Part shown: piece by piece, positions 42,257-50,454 of the stretch | How the letters are laid out: every line of letters starts with the position of its first letter | Numbering within the stretch: the stretch's first letter is position 1 | Source of the DNA: Clostridiales bacterium | GTDB taxonomy: Bacteria > Bacillota > Clostridia > Christensenellales > Aristaeellaceae | Assembly: GCA_004556395.1 (NCBI GenBank) | Contig: SFHK01000003.1 | Coordinates: forward strand, 1 to 64,000 | Reading direction: 5' to 3' | DNA length: 64,000 nt | Made by a program: the position numbers and the translations under genes | Notes under the pieces: generated by a model | What the model saw: the letters and a program-made list of their open reading frames with translations, nothing else | Told to the model about the DNA's origin: nothing | Database searches by the model: none

Positions 42257-44233
42257 TTACCGCTTCAGCACGAGCACCTGATGGGGTTCAAGCTCCACCG
42301 TTCCCGCGAGCGCTTCGCCGGTAAGCAGGTCGACCGCCGGAGCGGGCAGCGTATAGGACGCGGGCTTTCCCGCGTATTCCAGAACGATTTCTCCGTTCAG
42401 CGCGCCCCTGCGCGGCGAAACAATCACCTCGCCCACGACCTCCGGCAGGCACACGCCCGCGTCGGGCAGCAGCTTCTGCGCAAGCAGACGGGTGGTTTCG
42501 GGGGCAGGCAGCGCGCCCAGCAGGATGATCTGTCCCTTGCCGAGGCGGCTGCGGGCGACGACGGTCTTGCCAAGGATGGCGCGGTGTCCCTTCACGATGG
42601 TCGCGAGCGACTCCGCCCTGCCGGGATTGGACACCTCAAACCACGTGTCGGCGGGCATAGGCGTACCGTCCGTCCACGCGGCGGCCGTGCGTCCCTCGGT
42701 GTCGGGCAGCGCGTATTTCCACTCGACGCCCATCAGGCGTTCCAGCATGCCGTACAGGCAGTCGGTATAGCGCGCGCCGTCGCGGTTGCGCTCGTCGCTC
42801 AGCGGGCCGACGATCCACGTGCCGCCCTCGCGCACCCACTGCTCCATGCGCTGCGGAAGTCCGGCCTCCTCCAGCGTCAGCATCAGCGGACTGAACACGA
42901 CGCGGTAGCCGTCCAGCGCCGCGTGCGCGTCGATCACGTCGGGGCGCAGACCCAGATCGATGAGCGGCTTATAGAACCGCCCGACGACGCTCTGCTGATA
43001 ATTGAGTCCCTTCACGATGCCCTGCTGCTCGAACATGTTCCAGTTGAGCGAGGTAAAGTGAATCGCCACATCCGCCGCAACCTTCGTCTCGCGCACGAAA
43101 TCCGCGGCCTTGCGGAAGCCCGCGGCCGTTTCCCTCACTTCTTCCTCGGCGAGCATCGGCCGGCCGCTGGTGTCCAGCACCGCGCCGTGCATCAGCTCAT
43201 GCCCTGCCCAGTGCGTGCGCCACAGCCAGTACATGTTCGCCTCGCCGCCCAGCGCAATCGGCAGCCACGAGTTCGCGCGGCAGAAGCCGTCGGGCTTCAC
43301 GCTCTGCGTAATCGTCGTTGAACCGTTCCAGCAGGTGGCGGTTTCCGTGTTCCAGAAGGGATGATTGAGGAACGTGCGCATATAGTCGTGCCAGAAGGCG
43401 CAGAAATGCAGGTTCTCGGGTGTATTGTAGTGGTTGAACTGCGCAATGTCCAGCTTTTCGGTGAGACGGCGGTAATCCATGCCGTTCACGGGCATGGTGT
43501 CCGTGCCCACGGGAACCTTGACGTACCGGTGCAGAATCTCCGCCTGCCGGTGAACAAACCCGATGTGCGAATCGTTCTGGAACGTCTGCCATTCCATCTT
43601 CAGATGCGGGTTGTGCCACGCGTTGCGCGGCGCGGGAATTTCCTCAAAGGAATCGTACCACTGGCTGAACAGATTCAGATTCCACGCATTGTTCAGGTTG
43701 TCGATTGTGCCATAGCGCTTTTTCAGCGCGGCGCGGAAGCGGTTCACGCACTCGGGGCAGAAGCAGCCGGCGTTTCCCGTGTAGATCTCGTTGTCAATCT
43801 GCCAGCCGATGATGTTTTCGTCGCTTGCGAATTCCTTCGCCATTTCCTCCACAATGCGCATGCTGGCTTCGTTGTAGTGCGGATTGTTGGAGCAGCAGTG
43901 CCGGCGTCCGCCGTGATCCACGCGCCGTCCGTCCGGATCCAGCCGCAGCGCGTCCGGCCAGTCGCGGGTGAACCAGCGCGGCGGCGTGGCGGTGGGCGTT
44001 CCCATGACAACGGCGATATTCGCCTGCTTCATCTTGTCTACCACGCGGCGGAAGAAGGAAAAATCGTATTCGCCCGGCTTCGGTTCCATGCGGTGCCACG
44101 CAAACTCGCCGATGCGCACACAGGTGATGCCAAAGGCATGCAGCTTTTCAATATCTCGATCAATTTCGCTCTCCGGCCAGTCCTCCGGATAATACGCCGC
44201 GCCCAGATAGGGCGGCTTGGGCATTGTAAACAT
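42257..44233 (-). CDS. GH42 beta-galactosidase
   Basis: 658 residues, full GH42 length. It cleaves terminal beta-galactosides (and in some members alpha-arabinosides) inside the cell; no signal peptide is present. The TIM barrel opens with LGAAYYPEDWPESEIDRDI, the acid/base Glu is in IGWQIDNEI near residue 149, and the nucleophile region is WNTETATCWNG near 297. A Cys cluster (CFCPEC plus CCSN upstream) matches the zinc site of the family. The C-terminal trimerisation and beta domains follow. It is monocistronic with its own promoter, divergent from a transglutaminase-like gene across a 310-base gap. Confidence 0.95.
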   Translation of the reverse strand: MFTMPKPPYLGAAYYPEDWPESEIDRDIEKLHAFGITCVRIGEFAWHRMEPKPGEYDFSFFRRVVDKMKQANIAVVMGTPTATPPRWFTRDWPDALRLDPDGRRVDHGGRRHCCSNNPHYNEASMRIVEEMAKEFASDENIIGWQIDNEIYTGNAGCFCPECVNRFRAALKKRYGTIDNLNNAWNLNLFSQWYDSFEEIPAPRNAWHNPHLKMEWQTFQNDSHIGFVHRQAEILHRYVKVPVGTDTMPVNGMDYRRLTEKLDIAQFNHYNTPENLHFCAFWHDYMRTFLNHPFWNTETATCWNGSTTITQSVKPDGFCRANSWLPIALGGEANMYWLWRTHWAGHELMHGAVLDTSGRPMLAEEEVRETAAGFRKAADFVRETKVAADVAIHFTSLNWNMFEQQGIVKGLNYQQSVVGRFYKPLIDLGLRPDVIDAHAALDGYRVVFSPLMLTLEEAGLPQRMEQWVREGGTWIVGPLSDERNRDGARYTDCLYGMLERLMGVEWKYALPDTEGRTAAAWTDGTPMPADTWFEVSNPGRAESLATIVKGHRAILGKTVVARSRLGKGQIILLGALPAPETTRLLAQKLLPDAGVCLPEVVGEVIVSPRRGALNGEIVLEYAGKPASYTLPAPAVDLLTGEALAGTVELEPHQVLVLKR

Positions 44234-44268
44234 CGCGTCGTCTCCTTCCGGTGTAATCCGTCGACATA

Positions 44269-44297
44269 TTTATACCATATCGTTTCCAAAAGTACAA
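44269..44297 (-). promoter_or_regulatory. Promoter of the GH42 gene
   Basis: On the minus strand TTGTAC (44292-44297), 17 bases and TATAAA (44269-44274), 36 bases before the start codon. Confidence 0.65.
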
Positions 44298-44315
44298 GAC
44301 ACTTCCTTTGAGTTC

Positions 44316-44345
44316 TTGACAATATGTCATTGATAATGGTATTCT
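44316..44345 (+). promoter_or_regulatory. Plus-strand promoter with palindromic -35 region
   Basis: TTGACA (44316-44321), 18 bases and TATTCT (44340-44345). The sequence TGACA-ATA-TGTCA (44317-44329) is a palindrome that overlaps this -35 and lies just upstream of the divergent GH42 promoter, so it could be an operator for both. It would produce a leader of about 190 bases containing the repeat element copy B. Confidence 0.5.
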
Positions 44346-44361
44346 TATTTATGTCAGCGCC

Positions 44362-44498
44362 GCACAAATGAGGCGGCCGGCGAATGGATTTTTCGTCAGA
44401 CGCAAACGCGTATTTCGAAGGTTTACTTGAGGCAAATCGAGAAATCCGCATGCCGCAGGCGGCGGAAGAGACGCCGCCCGACACGCCGCCGCATTGTG
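44362..44498 (+). repeat. Inverted-repeat-ended intergenic element, copy B
   Basis: A 137-base segment related to 21947-22052, with the same order of shared blocks. Its ends are GCACAAATGAGGCGGC and (read from the other strand) GCACAATGCGGCGGC, a nearly perfect terminal inverted repeat. Relative to copy A it has extra material in the middle and before the right end. It stops 45 bases before ATG 44544, almost the same distance as in copy A. Confidence 0.7.
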
Positions 44499-44543
44499 CA
44501 ATGGTGCCTTATTATGAAATAAGCCGTGAAAGGGGCGAACGCC

Positions 44544-46253
44544 ATGAAACGCATATTCTCCGCGCTGCTCGCGCTCTGCGCGCTCCTGCTTCCCTTTTCC
44601 TCACCGCGGGCGGAAGCACCGGAGACGGTTGAATACCGCGGCGGCATTGTCGAGCGCGGCCGCTGGCGCGCGCAGACCACGCGGGCGCGGTTGGACGAGC
44701 TGACGGTTGCCTATCTGGATGCGGACACGCGCTATCTGGTTTCTGGGCGTCCCGCGACGTTCACCGTTCACGCCGCCGGCGGCGACGGAAATTACAGCTA
44801 TGTGTTTAACGTCTTTTACCGGAAGGGCGACACGGGCTCGCTTTCCAATATATACAGGCGCGAACGAAGCGTAAATCCCTCTCTTACCTATACGCCGGCG
44901 CACAGCTCCGGCCAGTATATGCTTCTGGTTGCGGTGCACGATGAAGCGGGCGAGTACATCGGATGGCAGAGCCAGATTTTCGAGGTATTTCCCGCGGAAG
45001 CGGCGGACGACGCGGAAACCGTGCCCGGCAAGGTGCGGCAGCTGGCGGCGGAATGCCTGAGGAGCGCGGGGCGCAGCGAGTATTCCCGCGCCCTCTGGCT
45101 GCACGACTGGCTGATTTACAACGCGAACTACGACACAAGCTATACCTATTATTATGCCAACGGCGTGCTTCTCGAGGGCGTCGGCGTATGTCAGAGCTAC
45201 GCGCTGGCGTATGATCTGCTGCTTCACGAAATCGGCATTGAGAGCGTGTATCTTTCCGGCACGGCGAACGGCGTGAGTCACGCGTGGAACCTTGTGAGGC
45301 TGGACGGCAGCTGGTATCACGTGGACTGCACGTGGGACGATCCGATCGGCGGCGGGTATGAGAAGCACAGCTATTTCGGCCTTACCGACGAGCAGATGGC
45401 CCTCGATCACAGCTGGGCAAGGGAGCGCGGCGTCATGCCTGAATGCACGTCCGACGAGCTGGCCGGGCTGCGCCGGAATCTGATGGTCGGCGTTTCGGAC
45501 GAAGCGGATTTTCACGCGCAGCTTTCCCGGCTGGTAACGGAGGGAACCGCCTACGCCGCCCTGTATCTCACGGGCGAAACAACCTTCAGTCTGAAGAGCG
45601 CCTTTCAGGACTGGTACTCGCAGAATCAGCACATGAGCAATCTGTACGGATACTACCACGCGCGCTTTTCATCAAGGGAGTGCGAGGTCTATCTGAATCT
45701 GGGCGAAGCCTACCCCGGCACGGCGGTCGTGCAGCGGGCCGCACTTCGGGCACACACGCTGTACCTTCCCATAGGCGAGCGCGACGTGCTGGACTTCGTG
45801 CGGCTGCCCGAAAAGGCGACGGAGGGGCTTCAGTGGACGAGCGACAATGAAAGCGCTGTGACCGTTGAGGATGGCGTGGTGCGCGCCGTCGGTTCCGGAA
45901 GCGCGACGATCCGGCTTTCGTTCTCGGGCGGAAGCGACGAATGCCGCGTGTTCGTCCTCACCTCCGACGCGCTTTCGCTGCCCGAGGGCGTGCGGACGCT
46001 GGAATCCGAAGCCCTCGCGGGCTGCCCGAACGTCCAGACCGTGCGTCTACCGCGAAGCCTGACGGCCGTCGAGAGCCGCGCGTTCGCGGAGTGCGAGGGG
46101 CTGCTGTTCGTCTTCTTCGCTTCCGCCAACGCGGAAATTGCGCCGGACGCGTTTGAGGGCTGTGAAAATCTGACCATCTACGCGCCCGCGGGCGGCAGTG
46201 TGGCCGCTTTCGCGAGGGAGAACGGCCTTCGTTTTGCCGTCTCTGAACCTTAA
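44544..46253 (+). CDS. Exported transglutaminase-like protein with Ig-like and leucine-rich repeat tail
   Basis: 569 residues with a signal peptide (MKRIFSALLALCALLLPFSSPRA). A beta-rich N-terminal domain precedes a transglutaminase-like cysteine protease fold with the triad in VGVCQSYA near residue 216, SHAWNLV near 246 and HVDCTWDDP near 261. A Big_2-like domain (LQWTSDNESAVTVEDGVV) and two BspA-type leucine-rich repeats (TLESEALAGC and VESRAFAEC units) end the protein. It likely processes or cross-links proteins on the cell surface. ATG 44544 follows AAAGGGG; GTG 44526 is an alternative. Element copy B occupies its leader. Confidence 0.87.
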   Translation: MKRIFSALLALCALLLPFSSPRAEAPETVEYRGGIVERGRWRAQTTRARLDELTVAYLDADTRYLVSGRPATFTVHAAGGDGNYSYVFNVFYRKGDTGSLSNIYRRERSVNPSLTYTPAHSSGQYMLLVAVHDEAGEYIGWQSQIFEVFPAEAADDAETVPGKVRQLAAECLRSAGRSEYSRALWLHDWLIYNANYDTSYTYYYANGVLLEGVGVCQSYALAYDLLLHEIGIESVYLSGTANGVSHAWNLVRLDGSWYHVDCTWDDPIGGGYEKHSYFGLTDEQMALDHSWARERGVMPECTSDELAGLRRNLMVGVSDEADFHAQLSRLVTEGTAYAALYLTGETTFSLKSAFQDWYSQNQHMSNLYGYYHARFSSRECEVYLNLGEAYPGTAVVQRAALRAHTLYLPIGERDVLDFVRLPEKATEGLQWTSDNESAVTVEDGVVRAVGSGSATIRLSFSGGSDECRVFVLTSDALSLPEGVRTLESEALAGCPNVQTVRLPRSLTAVESRAFAECEGLLFVFFASANAEIAPDAFEGCENLTIYAPAGGSVAAFARENGLRFAVSEP

Positions 46254-46278
46254 ATTTGGATTAATGCGCGGCAGGGCG

Positions 46279-46307
46279 TTTACAAAGGCCGCCATCTGTG
46301 GTAGAAT
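46279..46307 (+). promoter_or_regulatory. Promoter of rpsO
   Basis: TTTACA (46279-46284), 17 bases and TAGAAT (46302-46307), about 100 bases before the rpsO start. Confidence 0.7.
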
Positions 46308-46314
46308 AATGAAT

Positions 46315-46400
46315 GGCGTTTTGCGCCGATTGATCCGTGAGCGCGGTTTGCCGACGATCCCGACGGCATGCTTCGTTTGCGGGAATACGAAACAGGGAGG
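46315..46400 (+). promoter_or_regulatory. Structured rpsO leader, possible S15 autoregulatory site
   Basis: Small stems GGCG/CGCC (46315-46327) and TGCCG/CGGCA (about 46349-46368) lie between promoter and RBS. Ribosomal protein S15 often represses its own mRNA by binding leader structures; whether these fit an S15 site is a guess. Confidence 0.3.
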
Positions 46401-46409
46401 ATACACACC

Positions 46410-46670
46410 ATGACTATCGACAAGAGTTCCATCATCGCCGAGTATGGCCGCCATGAGGGCGACACCGGTTCCCCCGAGGTGCAGGTCGCGCTGCTGACCG
46501 CCCGCATCAACCACCTGAACGAGCACCTCAAGCTCAACAAGAAGGATCACCACTCCCGCCGCGGCCTGCTGCTGATGGTTGGTCAGCGCAGAGGTCTGCT
46601 GGACTATCTGAAGAAGACCGATATCGAAAGCTATCGTAGCCTGATCGCGAAGCTCGGCCTGCGTAAGTAA
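46410..46670 (+). CDS. rpsO: 30S ribosomal protein S15
   Basis: 86 residues plus stop, a typical length. S15 binds the central domain of 16S rRNA and is an early assembly protein. The motifs GDTGSPEVQVALLTARI, NKKDHHSRRGLLLMVGQRR and LDYLKK are all present. GGGAGG precedes ATG 46410. It is followed by a terminator and then pnp, the classic rpsO-pnp arrangement. A long leader suggests autoregulation. Confidence 0.98.
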   Translation: MTIDKSSIIAEYGRHEGDTGSPEVQVALLTARINHLNEHLKLNKKDHHSRRGLLLMVGQRRGLLDYLKKTDIESYRSLIAKLGLRK

Positions 46671-46706
46671 GCCACCCCGGCTTGTCGCCTGAGCGATGCG
46701 GCATGT

Positions 46707-46740
46707 GCCGTCGCCCGGGAGCACCGGGCGGCGGCTTTTC
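46707..46740 (+). terminator. Terminator after rpsO
   Basis: A 12-bp GC-rich stem (46707-46718 with 46724-46735) is followed by TTTTC. Some read-through into pnp is likely, as no clear pnp promoter was found. Confidence 0.8.
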
Positions 46741-46780
46741 CATCATCCAAGGTTGTCTCCGGATCCGAAAACGAACCTCG

Positions 46781-46836
46781 CCGTAGGGATGCGGCGCGAC
46801 GGGCTTCTGTCGCCGGCCGCGCGGCATCCCTGCGGG
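46781..46836 (+). promoter_or_regulatory. Long stem-loop in the pnp leader
   Basis: CCGTAGGGATGC (46781-46792) pairs with GCATCCCTGCGG (46824-46835) apart from one G-T pair, and an inner GCGAC/GTCGC stem extends it. It lies 80 bases before the pnp start. In enterobacteria pnp mRNA is controlled by RNase III cutting such a leader hairpin, then PNPase digestion; a similar role here is plausible but unproven. Confidence 0.6.
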
Positions 46837-46915
46837 GACAAGTCTTCGGCGTCATGTTCTTTTTGTGATTCCGGTTATAGAAAAGGCTTTCCCGACCATG
46901 ATAAGGAGGAACACC

Positions 46916-49075
46916 ATGTTCAAAAGCTATTCCATGGAGCTGGGCGGAAGAACCCTGACGCTCGAATTCGGCAAGTACGCCGAGCAGGCCGCCGGTTCCA
47001 CCTTCGTCCGCTACGGCGATACCGCCGTACTCGTCAACGCCACCGTGTCCGAGACCCCGCGTCCCGGCATCGATTTCTTCCCGCTGAGCGTCGATTACGA
47101 GGAGAAGCTCTACTCCGTCGGCCACATTCCGGGCTCGTGGAACCGCCGCGAAGGCCGTCCGGGCGAAAAGGCCATCCTGACCTCCCGCCTGATCGACCGC
47201 CCGCTGCGCCCTCTGTTCCCCAAGGGAATGCGCAACGACGTGAGCGTCGTCGCCACCGTCATGTCCGTTGACTTCGACTGCAGCCCCGAAACGCCCGCCA
47301 TGATCGGCGCGTCCGCGGCGCTGTGCGTGTCCGAAATTCCGTTTGCCGGCCCCGTGGGCGCGGTGAACATCGGCCTGGTGGACGACGAGTTCGTCGTCAA
47401 TCCCACGCTGGAGCAGCGCGAAAAATCCTCCATGAACCTCACCGTCGCCGGAACCAAGGAAGCGGTTCTGATGGTGGAAGCCGGCGCGAACGAGGTTTCC
47501 GAGGAAGTCATGCTGAAGGCCATCCTGTTCGCCCATGAGCAGGTGAAGAAGATCGTCGAGTTCCAGGAGCAGATCGTCTCCGAAATCGGCAAGGAAAAGC
47601 GCGAGTTCCATCTCGAGCTGCCGGGCGACGACGTGAAGGCCGCCGTGCGCGAGTACGCGTATGACAAGGTGCAGTGGATGTTCGAAACCTTTGACCGCGG
47701 CGAGCGCAACGCCCGCGAGGCCGAAGTGAAGAAGGACGTCGCCGAGCACTTCCAGACCCAGTTCGAAGGCCGCGAGACCGAGGTTGGCGACGCTCTGTAC
47801 GCCATCGAGAAGGAAGTCATGCGCCGTCACATCATCGACAACGGCGTGCGTCCCGACGGCCGCAAGCTCACCGAGGTTCGCCCCATCTGGTGCGAAACCG
47901 GCGTTCTGCCCCGCCCGCACGGCAGCGGCGTGTTCACCCGCGGACAGACCCAGGTTATGACCGTGTGCACGCTGGCTCCGATGAGCGAAGTGCAGATTCT
48001 GGACGGCATCACCCCCGAAACCACCAAGCGCTATATGCATCACTATAACTTCCCCGGCTATTCCACCGGCGAAGCCAAGCCCATCCGCTCCCCGGGCCGC
48101 CGCGAAATTGGTCACGGCGCGCTAGCCGAGCGCGCGCTGGAGCCGATGATTCCCAGCGTGGACGAGTTCCCCTACTGCCTGCGCCTGGTCTCCGAGGTCA
48201 TGAGCTCCAACGGCTCCACCTCTCAGGCCTCCGTGTGCGGTTCCACCCTCGCCCTGATGGACGCGGGCGTGCCGATCAAGCGCCCCGTGGCCGGCGTGGC
48301 TATGGGTCTGATCAAGGACGTTGAGAACACCGGCAAGGTCGCCGTGCTGACCGACATTCAGGGTCTCGAGGACTTCCTCGGCGACATGGACTTCAAGGTT
48401 GCCGGCACCGCGCAGGGCATCACCGCCATCCAGATGGACATCAAGATCAAGGGCATCGACGAAGCCATCCTGCGTCAGGCGCTCGCGCAGGCCTACGACG
48501 GCCGCATGCACATCCTCGGCAAGATGCTCGAGGTGCTGCCCGCGCCGCGTCCGCAGCTGAGCAAGTACGCGCCCAAGATCATCCAGTTCAAGATTAACCC
48601 CGAGAAGATCGGCGAGGTTGTCGGCCCGCGCGGCAAGATGATCAACAAGATCATCGAGGAAACCGGCGTGAAGATCGACATCGAAGACGACGGCAGCGTC
48701 TATATCGCCACCAACGACGATCAGGCTGCGCAGCGCGCCAAGTCCATCATCGAGGGCATCGTGCGCGAGCTGCAGGTGGGCGACGTGTTTGTGGGCAAGG
48801 TTGTCCGCATCATGTCCTTCGGCGCGTTCGTCGAGTACGCGCCCGGCAAGGACGGCATGATCCACATTTCCAAGCTCGCCAACGAGCGCGTGGAAAAGGT
48901 GGAGGACGTTGTGAACATCGGCGACACGCTCGAATGCCGCGTGGCGGAGATCGACGCGCAGGGCCGCATCAATCTGGTTCGCAACGACATCAAGTACGAC
49001 AACGAGGCCATGCCCGTCCGTCGTCCCCCGCGTCCGGACAATCGCCGCGGCGGAGATCGCGGTGGACGCAGATAA
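46916..49075 (+). CDS. pnp: Polyribonucleotide nucleotidyltransferase (PNPase)
   Basis: 719 residues. PNPase degrades RNA from the 3' end by phosphorolysis. Two RNase PH-like cores are seen (first with FFPLSVDYEEKLYSVGHIPGSW; second with RGQTQVMTVCTLAP and EVMSSNGSTSQASVCGS), an alpha-helical linker, a KH domain (near 555-615, VGPRGKMINKIIEETG) and an S1 domain (near 622-690, GDVFVGKVVRIMSFGAFVEYAPGKDGMIHIS). A basic Gly/Arg tail follows. AAGGAGG precedes ATG 46916. It is a housekeeping gene in the normal rpsO-pnp order. Confidence 0.98.
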   Translation: MFKSYSMELGGRTLTLEFGKYAEQAAGSTFVRYGDTAVLVNATVSETPRPGIDFFPLSVDYEEKLYSVGHIPGSWNRREGRPGEKAILTSRLIDRPLRPLFPKGMRNDVSVVATVMSVDFDCSPETPAMIGASAALCVSEIPFAGPVGAVNIGLVDDEFVVNPTLEQREKSSMNLTVAGTKEAVLMVEAGANEVSEEVMLKAILFAHEQVKKIVEFQEQIVSEIGKEKREFHLELPGDDVKAAVREYAYDKVQWMFETFDRGERNAREAEVKKDVAEHFQTQFEGRETEVGDALYAIEKEVMRRHIIDNGVRPDGRKLTEVRPIWCETGVLPRPHGSGVFTRGQTQVMTVCTLAPMSEVQILDGITPETTKRYMHHYNFPGYSTGEAKPIRSPGRREIGHGALAERALEPMIPSVDEFPYCLRLVSEVMSSNGSTSQASVCGSTLALMDAGVPIKRPVAGVAMGLIKDVENTGKVAVLTDIQGLEDFLGDMDFKVAGTAQGITAIQMDIKIKGIDEAILRQALAQAYDGRMHILGKMLEVLPAPRPQLSKYAPKIIQFKINPEKIGEVVGPRGKMINKIIEETGVKIDIEDDGSVYIATNDDQAAQRAKSIIEGIVRELQVGDVFVGKVVRIMSFGAFVEYAPGKDGMIHISKLANERVEKVEDVVNIGDTLECRVAEIDAQGRINLVRNDIKYDNEAMPVRRPPRPDNRRGGDRGGRR

Positions 49076-49101
49076 CCGGTTCCTGAACGAAACGTACGAA
49101 A

Positions 49102-49143
49102 GCCGCGCGCGGGTGCAAACGCCCGCGCACGGCAGTCTTTATT
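49102..49143 (+). terminator. Terminator between pnp and the M16 peptidase gene
   Basis: A 12-bp stem with one mismatch (49102-49113 with 49122-49133) followed by AGTCTTTATT, 27 bases after pnp. The next gene starts only 14 bases later and has no clear promoter of its own, so it acts as an attenuator. Confidence 0.65.
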
Positions 49144-49156
49144 ATTGGAGGCAAAT

Positions 49157-50398
49157 ATGGCATTTGATCTGAAGACGCTGCCGAACGGTCTGCGCATCAT
49201 CGGCGAGCACATGCCCGGCTACCGCTCCGTGGCGGTGGGTCTGTGGGTGGAAAGCGGTTCGCAGTATGAAACGCCCAGCGAAAACGGCATCAGCCACTTT
49301 ATCGAGCACATGCTGTTCAAGGGCACCGAAAAGCGCTCCGCACGCGACATTGCCGAGGAAATGGACGCCGTCGGCGGACAGCTGAACGCGTTCACCAGCA
49401 AGGAATGCACCTGCTTCTACGCCAAGGTTGTGGACGAGCACCTGCCGCTGGCGATGGACGTAATCAGCGATCTGGTGCTGTCCTCCCGTCTGGATCCCGC
49501 GGACATCGAACGCGAAAAGGGCGTGGTGATCGAGGAGATCAACATGGCCGAGGATACGCCGGAGGATCTGGTGTTTGAGCTGCTGATGCTGGCGCATTAC
49601 GGCGACCAGCCGGTCGCGCGTCCCATCCTGGGCACCGAGGCCAGCGTTTCCGCGCTCACGCGCGAGCGCATCACTGACTATATGCGCCGCATGTACCGCC
49701 CGGAATGCGCCGTGCTGGCGCTGGCGGGCAACTATAACTGGAACGAGGTCGTCAGGCAGGCGCAGACGCTGTACGGCGGCTGGCAGCCGACGGGCGAAAA
49801 GCGCCCGGTCATCGAGACCAACGCCGTCGCGCCCCGCGTGATGCGCCGGAAGAAGGACATTGAGCAGCTGCATCTCTGCCTCGGCTTCCCGTCCTGCGGC
49901 ATCGGCGCGGCCGACGTGTATCCCACGGCGGTGTTCAACAGCGCCTACGGCGGAGCCATGTCCTCGCGCCTGTTCCAGTCGATTCGCGAGGAACGCGGCA
50001 TGGCCTATTCGGTCTACTCCTACCCCAACCCGATGAGCGGTACCGGCGTGCTGGCCGTGTACGCGGGCACCAGCCCGGAGCACGCGGGCGAGGTTGTGCG
50101 CATGCTGAATGAGGAAACGAAGAAGCTGGCCGAAGGCGGACTGACCGAGAAGGAGTTCAAGCAGGCGAAGGAACAGCTGCTCTCCGGCTTCATACTGGGG
50201 CAGGAATCCACCTCCAGCCGCATGAACGCCATCGGCCGCCGTCTTCTGCTGCTCGGCGACACACAGACCGACGAGGATGTGGTTGAGAAGATTCGCGGCA
50301 TCACCTTTGAGGGCGTGAACGCGCTGGCGCGCCGCGTGCTCACGTCGCCCCGCAGCGCCGCGATCGTCGGAAACGGCGCGGAGGACGTTGAAATCTGA
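49157..50398 (+). CDS. M16-family zinc peptidase
   Basis: 413 residues, the usual size for bacterial processing-protease-like M16B peptidases next to pnp (YmxG type). The inverted zinc motif is HFIEH at residues 47-51, with the third ligand downstream in KGVVIEEI. The inactive-like C-terminal half follows (AGTSPEHAGEVVRM, LLSGFILGQESTSSRM). No signal peptide, so cytoplasmic. ATG 49157 follows TTGGAGG. It is downstream of pnp as in Bacillus. Confidence 0.95.
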   Translation: MAFDLKTLPNGLRIIGEHMPGYRSVAVGLWVESGSQYETPSENGISHFIEHMLFKGTEKRSARDIAEEMDAVGGQLNAFTSKECTCFYAKVVDEHLPLAMDVISDLVLSSRLDPADIEREKGVVIEEINMAEDTPEDLVFELLMLAHYGDQPVARPILGTEASVSALTRERITDYMRRMYRPECAVLALAGNYNWNEVVRQAQTLYGGWQPTGEKRPVIETNAVAPRVMRRKKDIEQLHLCLGFPSCGIGAADVYPTAVFNSAYGGAMSSRLFQSIREERGMAYSVYSYPNPMSGTGVLAVYAGTSPEHAGEVVRMLNEETKKLAEGGLTEKEFKQAKEQLLSGFILGQESTSSRMNAIGRRLLLLGDTQTDEDVVEKIRGITFEGVNALARRVLTSPRSAAIVGNGAEDVEI

Positions 50399-50454
50399 TG
50401 CATCCCGCGTCGCCCGCCCGGGCGGCGCGGCTTCACATACAAAGGGGTGAAAAT

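Noticed and set aside
46741..46780. Separate pnp promoter
   Set aside because: TTGTCT at about 46753 has no -10 box at 16-18 bases; read-through from rpsO is simpler.
50405..50430. GC-rich hairpin between the M16 peptidase and VanZ-RDD genes as a terminator
   Set aside because: No T-run follows, and the RBS of the next gene lies directly downstream; it may only modulate translation.
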